From: Caprimulgus europaeus
Taxonomy: Eukaryota; Chordata; Aves; Caprimulgiformes; Caprimulgidae
DNA length: 64,000 nucleotides
Assembly: GCA_907165065.1 (NCBI GenBank)
Contig: OU015526.1
Coordinates: forward strand, 72,067,723-72,131,722
Reading direction: 5' to 3'
The stretch's first letter is position 1. Every line of letters starts with the position of its first letter. Below the pieces are notes generated by a model, which had not been told where the DNA came from, searched no databases, and worked only from the letters and a program-made list of their open reading frames with translations. The position numbers and the translations under genes were made by a program. This document shows, in pieces, positions 35,901-46,917 of this stretch.

Positions 35901-38720
35901 AAACTAATTTTTCCTATTGACTTGTTAATTGACAAGTTTTGATATGTTCTTTGATGTTGATGACAATTTTTTTTCCAATGTAAAATGTTTCTTGACAATT
36001 TCTTACAGTTTTCAAACCTTAAATAATTCTCACATAATATGTACTGTTCAGAGAAGTCCCATGGATGCAGGATGCAAATATTAATAGAGGACTTGGAAAC
36101 TGAAGAAATAAACAGCACTGGCTTACCTCAATTTGTGTGCTACTTACTTTTGTACCAAGCTGGCACATTCTTACAGCAGTACAGCTAAGATAGGATCTTA
36201 GTGTTTTCACAGCAAAGAAGCTTCAGTAAATTCCTTTGGTTTGATCCAACTAACTTGTCCCCCAAGCCTTCTATTTTCACAGCCTTAATTATGTGCTCTT
36301 GCACACATTTAGGTGCCATCCAAATTTCCAGATTATAAACTTTAAGGAAGTTTTTGGCTCATACTCTGTTCCATCCCGGCTCCATTGTTGAATTTATACT
36401 GTGTATTTTCTAAAGTGTTTAGGAATCACTCTAGGATTTCAAAAGTGTTTGACAGTCTGAGAATGCACAGCTTCTCCATTGAATGTTGTCTCTGAAATTA
36501 AGCCATGCAAAATAGTTCTTCCCAGTTTCAAAAATATTTGAGGAATGTTATGAAAAAAACCCATGATTATTTGTTTACCTTTTAGTAAAAAAAACACTTT
36601 GCATACCATTAGTTTTTCCATTGACATAAGCACTAACAAGAATTTGGTTTTATTTTTTTAGAAAAACTTTTACTGGAAAATAAAGATTTTAAAGGTGAAG
36701 AGGACTTCAAGTTATCATGTAGTGAATAAATAAACAAAGAGCAACAGAAAGAAGTTTATCTTTTCTGAAGGCATCCTGGATAACAGAAAAGTAACATACT
36801 CTTCCACGTTTGTAAAGAAACCATTAGATTAGTCTATTGAAATTATTAACCTACAGTCCCTGTTTGATTCTGAGTGTGTTTCAGCCTTGCAACTTGAAAA
36901 CATCTAGTTTTTTGTTGAGTGATTCTGGGTTTTTTAAAATATATATCCTGTTTCTATGCATTTTAACAAAAATATGAATCTGACTCAGTTAAGCCTGTTC
37001 AATTTATGGTTACTTTTAACAAATAGAACTAGAATTTTTATTAAAGGAATATCTTAACTGAAATAAGATACATCACTTAAATGTCAGCTTTAAAAAAAGC
37101 CTTATAATTTATGTGAACTATGCAGAAACTGACCAGAATTATTTCTAAAAATTGAGAAAGAAGGTATAAATAAATGAGAGAAAATAAAAAACAAATAATA
37201 GCACTTTAAAAAACTTTTATAATAATGCTTTATCACTAACTTTCTGTTCAGAAATGTCATTATCTTGGTTGGAGAGCTACTCAAACCACTGAATTTCAAA
37301 AAGATCTCGAGTGATTCTGTCTCATAAGCCAGACATGTTCAATGAATAAACCTCCTAACAGGAAGAAATTAATATTCTGGCTCCCCTGTTTGCAGAGCAC
37401 TACTTCTCAGAAGGTGCTAGCAAAAAGTAGTTATAATAAGCCTTTACCTACTGAATTACTGGAGCTTTAGAGTTCAATCTGTACTACAGATGATACTTTG
37501 GTATCTTTCACTATTTTCCTAAAAAGAGAAAGTCAGTTCTTCACACCATATCTGGAATAGTGAGGTAACTGTGTTGCATGGAAGATGCAATTCTTTCTCT
37601 GCCTCATAGTGGTAAATCAACTCAATTAAACCATGATTAATGTTTGGCTCAGTGTCACAGAAATTTGTCTAACAGCTGATACTAAATAAATCAAGATAGC
37701 TGAGTGCCAACTCTTTTAAAACATTGCACTCAGTGCATACCATACATCCCATTCCAAATACAGGTTTGCTTCCTCTCACTACAGAAAATTGCTAACATGC
37801 AGAATGACGACCTAGAAACACCCATCCTGGCTCTTCCGTTTGCTATCAAACATGGCTAAAAATTCAAACAGAAATATGGTTACAGTACAAATTACAAGTT
37901 ACAGGAATACACTTCAGAGTTTACACTATTTGCTACTTTTACTTGCATGATAACATATGGAACACTGAACAAACTGGAAGAACAATAAAGCTCATATGCA
38001 CTTTCAAAGTATGAATTCTAGATACATCTCAGAACCTTTGATTAAAATTTCCTGAAGTTTGAGTCATTGAGAGCTACTGTTTTACTAAAGTCATCTCTAC
38101 ATGCAATCAAGTCACATATCTTTGCACATATCTGCATACTCATGCAAGGAACGTCTAATGCTGTGGTGAGCTCCACAACAGTTTCCTTTCAAAAAAGTAA
38201 TGAAGTGACTTCTGAGTATTTGGCAATGCCAATCAGGAAGGATTCAATTATGTAAACTGTCTCTTCTAAATAATTCGCACATGAGTGCCAGACATGCAAG
38301 GGGAGCCAGTGTGCTCAGAATGCACATAAATACAGTAAAATACAGTACAGAACAACTTATGTATTAAGAATTCAGTTACTCCCTTGATAATACTGTGCCA
38401 AGTACTCCTTTTTAACATATGAAGAATGGACAAGGTATATACAACATTTTAAAATCCACATCTTCCATCTTCTGACCATAACAAACTGGGAGTAACATCT
38501 CATGGATTTAACTAACAATAGTTGCAGTACTATAACCAAAAGCATTTCCAGAATTATGAAGTCATTAACAAGCAAGTGAAAATAACAAGTAAGACATACA
38601 TAGGCAATTTATGATGTTAAAAAAAAAAAAGGCTAATTGACAGGGAGTAGATAATTTCATTTTTGATTTATTTACTCAATACTGAACAAAAAGTTTAAAG
38701 ATACTCAGTGTGGTCAGTAG
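32922..38720. other. AT-rich DNA without recognised gene
   Basis: Contains a G10 run (35867-35876) and short microsatellite-like A/T tracts. Frames are 96 codons or fewer and unrecognised. A moderately GC-rich patch at 35440-35650 has no visible motif. Confidence 0.45.
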
Positions 38721-39733
38721 TTCACAGAATTGCTTAAGTTGGAAAAGACCTTTAAGATTATTAACTTCAAACATTAGCCAAACACTAGTCCTTGACTAAA
38801 CCGTGTCCCTAAACACTATGTCTACATGACTCTTAAATACCTCCAGGGATGGGATCTCCACCATTGTCCTCGGCAACCCCTTCCAATGCCTGAGAAGCCT
38901 TTCAGTAAAGAAATTCTTCCTTATATACAATCTAAACTTCCCATGATACAACTTGAAGCCATTTCCTCTTGTCCTGTCACTTGTTACTTGATTGAACAGA
39001 CCAACCCCTACCTCTCTACACCTTCGTTTCAGGTAGTTGTAGAGAGCCATAAGGTCTCCTCTCAGCCTCCTTTTTTACAGGGTAAACAACCTAGTTCTCT
39101 TGACCACTCCCCGTAAGATGTGCTCTAGACCGTTCACCAGCTTTCTTGCCCTTCTCTGGACATTCACCTCCATGTCCTTCTTGTAGTGAGGGTACCAAAA
39201 CTGAACACAGTACTTGAGGTGTGGCCTTACCAGTGCTGAGTACAGGGGTAAGATAACTTCCCTGGTCCTACTGGCCACACTATTCCTGATACAGGTGAGG
39301 ATGACTTTGGCCTTCTTGGCCACCTGAGCACTCTGCTGAGTCATGCTCAGCCAGTTATCAATCAACACCCCTAGGTTCCTCTCTGCTGAGCAGCTCTCCA
39401 GACACTCATCCCCATAGTGCTGCTGAGGGTTGTTGAGGCCAAAGTGCAGAATCTGGCATTTGGCCTTATTGAAACTCATGCAAATGGTCCTGGACCATTG
39501 ATCTAGTCTGTCCAGATTCTTCTACAGAGCCTCCCTACCCTCAAGCAGATCAACACTTCCACCCAGCTTGGTGTCATCTTCAAACTTACTGATGAGGGTG
39601 CACTCAATCCCCTCATTCAGATCATTGATAAAGATGTTAAACAGGAGTGTGCCCTGTACTGAGCACTAGGGAACACCACTCTTGACCAGCTGCCAACTGG
39701 ATTTAACTCCATTGATCACCATTCTTTGGGCAT
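38721..39733 (-). mobile_element. CR1, 5'-truncated, RT C-terminal half plus 3' UTR
   Basis: On the minus strand homology starts in the 'QRMVINGVKSSWQLVKSGV' block at about 39730. It runs through RT motif C, the ORF2 C-terminus and a 3' UTR whose plus-strand text has AACACTAGTCC and TACCTCCAGGGATGGGATCT. It ends with the terminal sequence CACAGAATTGCTTAAGTTGG (38723-38742). The UTR differs from that of the copies at 18620 and 60933, so this is a third CR1 subfamily. A solo LTR begins 144 bases beyond the 5' truncation point. Confidence 0.93.
38796..39725 (-). pseudogene. CR1 ORF2 C-terminal remnant
   Basis: Reading leftward: a '[19 protein letters not shown]' block, then the active site FEDD (39573-39584; Ala to Glu), then '[14 protein letters not shown]', '[18 protein letters not shown]' and '[19 protein letters not shown]'. 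A second open stretch, 39050-38796, holds '[20 protein letters not shown]' and '[15 protein letters not shown]'. Frameshifts separate the three parts. The C-terminal open frames 39479-39075 and 39050-38796 are the longest. Not functional. Confidence 0.88.
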
Positions 39734-39872
39734 ACTATACTTTTTGTTCCATCCTACGCTCTATAGAAATAATTCATGCTCTATGAAGCACAGTACTTGA
39801 TGTAATATGTAGTATTCAGTATTTATGGTAAACCCATTCTGTGTCATCGCTGTCATTTAGCATTGGACAAGA

Positions 39873-39877
39873 TCCAG
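39873..39877. repeat. Target-site duplication, left copy (TCCAG)
   Basis: Matches 41004-41008 exactly. The match extends to six bases (ATCCAG) because the LTR ends in A. Confidence 0.75.
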
Positions 39878-41003
39878 TGTGGTGAGTTGACCCTGGCTGG
39901 ATGCCAGATGTCCACCAAAGCCCACTCTATCACTCCCCCTCCTCAAGTGGGCAGGGGGAGAAAAATATAACAAAAGGGGGTCGAGATAAGGACAGAGAGA
40001 GATCACTCACCAACCACCGGCACGGGCAAAACAAACTCAGCTTGGGGGAAAAATGAATTTTAATTTGTTACCAATCAGATCAGAGGATAATGAGAAATAA
40101 AACCAAATCTTAAAACACCTCCCCCCATCCCTTCCTTCTTTCCAGGCTGAACTTCTCTCCCAGGCTGAACCTCTTCCGCCACAGTGGCACAGGAGGGTGG
40201 GGAATAGGGGTTGTTGTCAGTTCATCACACGTTGTTCCTGCTGCTCTTTCCTCCTCAGGGGGAGGACTCCTTCCCCCGCACCAGCATGGGGTCCCTCTCA
40301 CGGGAGACAGTCCTCCACGAACCTCTCCAACGTGAGTCCTTCCCATGACTGACAGTTCTTCACGAACTGCTTTAGCATGAGTCAATTCCATGGTGTGCAG
40401 TCCTACAGGAAGGGACTGTTCCAGCAGGGGTCCCCCATGGGGTCACAAGTCCTGCCAGCAAACCTGCTCTGGCATGGGCTCCTCTCTCCACGGGCTACAG
40501 GTCCTGAAAGGAACCTGCTCCAGCGCAGGCTTCCCATGGGGTCACAGTCTGCTTCAGGCATCCACCCGCTCTGGCATGGGGCCTTCCATGGGCTACAGGT
40601 GGTCATCTGCACCACCATGGACCTCCATGGGCTGCAGGGGGACAGCCTGCCACACCATGGTCTTCACCACAGGTTGCAGGGGATTCTCTGCTCCGGCGCC
40701 TGGAGCACCTCCTCCCCCTCCTTCTTCACTGACCTTGGTGTCTGGAGAGTTGTTTCTCTCACGTCTTCTCACTCCTCTCTCTGGCTGCATAGTGTGCCAT
40801 TTTTTTTCTCTTCCCCTTTTTTTTCTTAATTATGTTATCACAGAGGCGTTACTGATGGACTCGGCCTTGGCCAGTAGTGGGTCCATCTTGGAGTCAGCTT
40901 GCATCGGCTGTGTCGGATATGGGGGAAGCTTCTGGCAGCTTCTCACAGAAGTCACCCCTATGCACCCCTCACTACCAAAACCTTGCCACACAAACCAAAT
41001 ACA
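39878..41003 (-). mobile_element. Solo LTR, 1.1 kb, reverse orientation, with internal repeat ladder
   Basis: The plus-strand text begins TGTGGTGAGTTGACCCTGGC and ends CAAACCAAATACA, giving TG...CA ends, with TCCAG on both sides. I recognise it as an LTR type widespread in bird genomes, but not its formal name. The minus strand is taken as sense because an AT-rich TATA-like stretch (ATAACATAATTAAG) lies at about 40824-40840 on that strand, in the expected promoter half. The GC-rich middle (40285-40700) is a ladder of about 47-bp repeats. Open frames of up to 212 codons on the plus strand here come from base composition and are not genes. No viral coding sequence is present. Confidence 0.85.
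40285..40700. repeat. Degenerate tandem repeat, about ten units of 40-51 bp, inside the LTR
   Basis: A core of the type 'CATGGG-(G)TCC...CCATGGG-GTCACAG/CTACAG' recurs at about 40285, 40331, 40376, 40425, 40473, 40524, 40575, 40616, 40656 and weakly 40696. Most units also carry 'CTGCTCCAGC' just before the core. Confidence 0.75.
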
Positions 41004-41008
41004 TCCAG
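41004..41008. repeat. Target-site duplication, right copy (TCCAG)
   Basis: Exact copy of 39873-39877. A 5-bp duplication fits ERVL-type integration; six bases (ATCCAG) would fit ERVK, and the shared A makes the two hard to tell apart. Confidence 0.75.
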
Positions 41009-44000
41009 TAACAGACAAACACAATTAGTTAATTAGACACTTGAAATAACTGTTAGAATTGTTAGCTGTTAGAATTCTGAGTTGTCTCCCTCTTCTCAAA
41101 AGGCTCAAAGCTTCTCAAAGTAGCTGGCAATGGTTAATAACTAAATATTTCATGTGAAAAAGGTTATGCAGACATAATTAGTACTGCAACCTCATCAGAC
41201 CAGCGAAGCCTGATTACACGTCAAGTTATAATTACAAAAGGGTTATGACATTTCCCTTAAAAATGACAAGTCAGCTACGAAGACACATAGATATAAAACT
41301 ACCTCAGGAGCAAGAGGAACATGACTTTTATGTAGGTCTGTGATTAATGTTATGAGAAAGACCCCGTTCTTTCACATTATTCAAAATATGTTATTGAATT
41401 AAAGCATAATTGAGATATTCAGCCTGTATCCAAGAAAGAAAATTTTGTGGAATATTTCCTCCTTCATTAACATGTCCTTAAAACAGTTAAAAGCCCTTTT
41501 AATTATTTTTCCATCCAAATCAAACATAGGAGGCTCTCATAAGCCTTACCTATTTCCATTTGTAAATATTTATACTTCTAATTGTTAGTATATCTTATTG
41601 CTATCTGAATTATTATTAAATTGATCATTAAAATGTGAAACTTCTGTATTCTATTTATAGGCACAACCAAACCACACAGAAAGAGAGTAATGTGTCAGAT
41701 ATTCAGAAATTAAGATGGGCAGGAAATAATATTATAGGCCCATTAACTTTCTAGATTTCAAACAGCTTTCCTCATTCCACATTGCACTGAGACAGAGCTT
41801 TCAAGTTTTCATAAGGGTCTTGCCACAGTAAAAAGTATGGTTTTTATCTAGCCTTAGTGTGTACTATGTAAAGAGACTCAGAGATGATGTCAGACTCTCA
41901 GATACCAGCATGTATTAGAGCAAAAGTCTGATTCTTAAGAATAAAAGGTGTAAAGATGACACAAACATATTTTCTATTCTGTTTATCATCCTGCATGTAT
42001 ACATTAACATGCTTCATGATTTCTTCTTTAATATAGCAAAGACTTTTTCTCTTTGAGAAATATCTTTCAATAATGAAACGCAATCAGTGCAGCTTTATCA
42101 CGACCTATTATTTTTAGAAGTGACTACCCATCTTAAGTTAGAACAAGGATTCTTCTTTTACTCTTTAGAGCTCTGTCATTTTCAATATATTTGTGCTGAA
42201 TAATAATTGATCCTTTTTTAATCTAAAAATGTAATGGTGTTTCAACTCAACTCCTGCCACATTACTTACCATGTAGAGCAACAGAGCTATGCTAATGCAC
42301 TGTGGTAACAATGCAGATTTTGCTCAGATTTTACTATTAGGAGACACTAAACTCTTGAAGTGTGGCATGCTAATCATGTGCTAATTCTTCATCCATCTCT
42401 TTTGAACTTTTCTCCATTCCTCCCCCTAAATCTGCTCACAATCCCATGCCACTGAATATTACTGCATTTTCTAGAACTGTTCAGGATATATTTTATCTTA
42501 CTTAGGGAGTCCTCCTAATAATATGAATATGTATATGGAATATGTTAAACTGATTGGCAGGCAGTCACCTTTTCCTCAGCCAAGACAGCTATTTAGTATT
42601 TTAATATCTTCTCTTAAAAATGCAAGAAAGAACACAGAAGTTTAACACTGCCTTTAACCTAATCACAGCTCTGATTTTCCTTCGTACTCAAGCAGTGGTG
42701 TCTGTGCTATGTGCTAATCAAATACTATTCAGCCAAAGGGATGAAATCTCAGACTTAAAGAAATTACAAATAAAGTTTCTTTTTGTTTCAGCAAGATTTT
42801 ATTATTATTATTCATTTTCTGATATTTGGCTTTGTCATGCCATCAGCTTCAATGGGAAGACAGAATCACTGGTATATTGCAGACCACTCCTACTGATGAT
42901 TTGAATGAAGGTATTCAGATTTACACTTTCACATAATAACTTTACTGCCCTGGTAGAATACTCCTTACCTTCAAAAGCAGATAGGTTGTTAAGCTTTTTT
43001 TTTTCTTTTCTTTTTAAAAAAAAATGAAAAACATTTTGTTTGGCTTTTTAGTGTCTACAGATGCATTCAAAATACAGTCAGTGCTACACAGTACTGAAAA
43101 CGATCCTTCATCTCATAGTCTGAACTGGGGAATCTCATCCTTCAGTATTCTGATTATCTGCTGAGATAAGATAAGGGTGTGCATCACCTCATCCTCTACA
43201 CTGTTACTGAAAAAGGCATCAGTGTGCTTGAGCTTGACTGATAACCAGGACAGAGAACTGAGGCAAATGACACCCACAAACCTAGTATCACTAAAGAGAG
43301 AGATTGAGCGAAGGATTTAAAAACAGAGGAGTTCAAGGGGAAGTAATATGCAATGTATATGCACTTACCTTGAATATATTTATTTGCTTTCCTAAAACTT
43401 TTTTATTTCCAAAAAGGAAGTGTGAACTGATTTTGAGAATCCTTCAGGAGAGGGTAGGCAATTTCTGAGGTGATGGGGGTTGTAAGTTACACCACATCTC
43501 AGAAACAGACATTTTAGTTACCACTGAAATCAAACATTATCTAATAAAAGCCAAAAAAACCCCTTAGTTCTAAGTGTAAGTCGTGTGAATGACAAGATCC
43601 TGCTTACATGTTTTATTACAACTTCTCTTTTTCTGCATGCAAGTTTCATTTTACTATTGATGCCATTTTTTAAATTTGGGGATATCACTTGAGTAAATTA
43701 ATTTCTGAGGGCTTTGAATAATGGTTTACACCCACATACACGAGAAGAAAACTTGTCTGTAAAATCACAATACTGTGGCAAAAAATTTACTGTCGAAATG
43801 ACTTTTCAGGTTTTTGTTTCAATAGAACTTTGTTCATTCAAGCAAGCCTACATTGCTGGCCACAGTAATACAGGTATCATGGTGAAATACAACTAAATCA
43901 GAAAGAAGATAAGATATTGAAGTGACACTCATCTTTCAAAGGCATTGCCTTTGTGGTTGAAAAATAAATTCTGAGAATTTTCCGTTCATTTGAAAAAAAA

Positions 44001-46605
44001 AAAATAGATTCTAGATATTTGTCTCAGGTGTCATAAAAATAAAACTATAAATTTCCTGTAATGTTTATCATAAAAACATACTTTTTATAAATTTAAGCAC
44101 TTGTTATGGCTGTCAAACACTGTCAGTCAAATTTAGCTCATAAAGCACTAAACAGGCTTGAGCTGCTAGTTGTACAAATTTGAATAATAAATTTAAAACC
44201 TGCCTTGTCCCTATTATCTATTTCCAGCAAAGACCTCAATACAAAAGAAATAATAATTTGGGGGTTAGCAGAGGTGATCAAATGTCATACTATAGATACA
44301 ATATTTATTTTAGATGATTCAACAATTATTCAGGAGCTCTGCAAAAGAATTTAAAGTTTTGCTCCACTAATATCATGCCAGGATGAGAGTTTCCATCTTT
44401 CTTCATTGTCATTCTTACACCTATAGAGAAACTTTTTTGAGGCCATAACCAATAAACAAACATTTACTTTAAGAAATAACTTCTTAAGGGTTAAATGATA
44501 TCCGTCTCCATTAGTTTAGAGTGTCTCTTTCACAGACAGGCTTGCTTGATTTCTAACTCACCTAAATACTGATGAAAGGGAAAGGCAGTTCATGAGGGAG
44601 GGAATACCAGTGTCACTAATTCACTTTTCCTTGTTACAAATAAAATAAAATCAGATCAAGGTCTATGCTACTAATAAAAACCAAGTTTGTTAGATGTACT
44701 TTATGAAAAAAATTGATTTTAAAAAAAAATAGAAGGTTTGCCATTTTTTTGAAATTATGCCTAGATGCAAGAAAGTATATCGATCAAACATACCCTGATT
44801 CAAAAAACAGAAAACACAACAGAAAAAACTGAAGTCTCTGCTTGTCTGGTAATTTCTGGTGACATACAAATTCAGGAAGGAATTTTTGCATCTCAGAGGT
44901 TTGGGATTGGGAAAATTGAGGGGTTTTAAAGTGAATTATTAAAATTTGCAACATTTCTATTACCAAGAAGGACTTCAATTCAGCTTTTTCAAGTATTTCA
45001 GTATTTGGTCAAAACCAGACCCTGAAACAGAGCAATACATTCTCTGCTGTCATTCATTACCTCTGCAATTACCAAGCTTCAATCCACTTCTCATAGGAAT
45101 AAAAAACATGAAAGACAGCTCTGTGAATGACTGATTAAAATGGAAAAGATCATTTCATGAACATTATATTGTATTCCTAACAAGATCAAAAGTGTGCACT
45201 AAATTATTTTTATGATAATTACCTTTGGCAGAATTTGTCTTATTGTTACAAAGTAATAATAAGATACCTTAAGAGGCTGAATAATTACACTTACTGCTGT
45301 AATTATTAAGTTAATTTTGAGGCAAAAATTAATCATATCATAGGAATAATGTAACCTCTGTCATTTAAATTCTTACTACAATACCTTAATATAATCTAAA
45401 TCAAGCATTGTTAATATTTCTAAACCTTTACTTCAATAAAATAAGAGAACAAATTTAGTTCAGGAAGAAGACTAATTCATTTCTGTGTCACTGGCCTGGA
45501 TTGTCTCAACCTGAATATTAAAATTTGCATATAAAATCCAAATGGGAGAGAGCAGAGGTTAGTATTTGTATGTACAGTTTTTGTGATGTGAGTTTGTTTT
45601 TTCAGCAGATGTCATTCCAAAATCTTTCTTCACTATCAAAGACTACTTTTCATCAAGCATTAATTCTTGCATTTTACTCCATGATCAAAAAGAAATTTCA
45701 CAGATATTTAATCCTTCATTCTGCTCTTAAAGAATGTGTGCCAGAATTTGTGATTTGATATAATTCAAGCAGTTAATTTCATCGGTTGCCTTAATACCTA
45801 TTTTCCTCTGATGATCTACACTGCTATTTCTGAGTAATTTTCAGAAAGCTGAAAAATGCCAGAGTGATTTCAGCCATGTTTTTTAATAAATGGTTCATTA
45901 GAGTACTATGAGTATAAAACAACTCTCAGATTACCTGCATTTTTCTAGCAATAGTCCTAGATTATATCTAAATGACACAACACAGTTCTCAGTGTCCTTA
46001 TTAAATAGGAAGTCATATAGGTCATCATTTTTCCAAAGATGAAACACATAAACAGTTTTTATGATGTCACAGCATGTTTTCCAAAAGACTTACTGCAAAT
46101 AAAAACCACTCAGCTTGTTAGCATCCCTGATACTTCATGATTTGCGGATTCACTGGCTTCAAAAATGGCTTCCTCAAAAATTGAATACACACTTATTTGT
46201 TAGTCCTTTAGAAGGAGGGATCTTACTTTTTCATTGTGAGAACAAGTACATTTTCTACAGTGTTTTCAATACTTAAGTATATTTCTTCCCATATACTCTG
46301 AAGTAAACTTTCAATCGAATGGATGATTTTTAAAACACATCACTCTATATAATAAATATATATAATAAAGAATACAATATTTCTTCAATATATGCAGCAC
46401 TAATTAAATAATCATAAACCATTCCACAGAAATAGATGCAGAAATCATTCCACACTTGTAGTTGTATACAAATTCTATGTCTAGGCTCCATTTAAGAACT
46501 CAAAAACTGCAAGTAAGGGCTACATCTATTTACTTGAAAAGGTGTCGAAAATTGAAATAAAAGTTGCAAACATAAGTGGATGCAGTTTTATTTTAGTTAA
46601 CCCTG
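41009..46605. other. AT-rich DNA without recognised gene or element
   Basis: Only short frames (94 codons at most, 42620-42904). ATT-rich patches (for example 42797-42812) and A/T homopolymers occur. Nothing resembling CR1 or LTR ends was seen. Confidence 0.45.
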
Positions 46606-46917
46606 TATGTCCCATCCTTTCTCCACCTTTCCACCAGCTTTTACTGCTGAGCACAACATCATATGGTATGGAATATCCCTTTGGTCAGTTGGGTCAGCTG
46701 TCCCAGCTGTGTCCCCTCCCAGCTTCTTGTGCCCCACCCCAGCCTCCTCAGTGGGACAGCAAAGTGAGAAACGGAAAAGGCTTTGACCCTTTGCAGGCGC
46801 TATTCAGTAACAGCTAAAACATTACTATGTTATCGACACTATTTTGGTCAGAAATCCAACACATAGTACCATACCAGTTACTATGAAGAAAATTAACTAT
46901 CCCAACCAAAACCAGCA
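46606..46917 (-). mobile_element. LTR fragment of the TGTCCTGGTTT family, reverse orientation
   Basis: Plus-strand landmarks shared with the full LTR at 26778 are CATATGGTATGGAATATCCC, GGTCAGCTGTCCCAGCTGTG, CCCAGCTTCTTGTGCCCC and GAAGAAAATTAACTAT. It ends with AACCAGCA. Only the sense 5' half (U3) is present. The part that would lie to the left on the plus strand is missing, so the insertion was truncated after integration. No target duplication could be identified. Confidence 0.85.

Noticed and set aside
40377..41028. Open frames of 150 and 212 codons on the plus strand and others on the minus strand
   Set aside because: They lie wholly inside the GC-rich repeat ladder of an LTR. Frames on both strands overlap and reflect low stop-codon density, with no motif.
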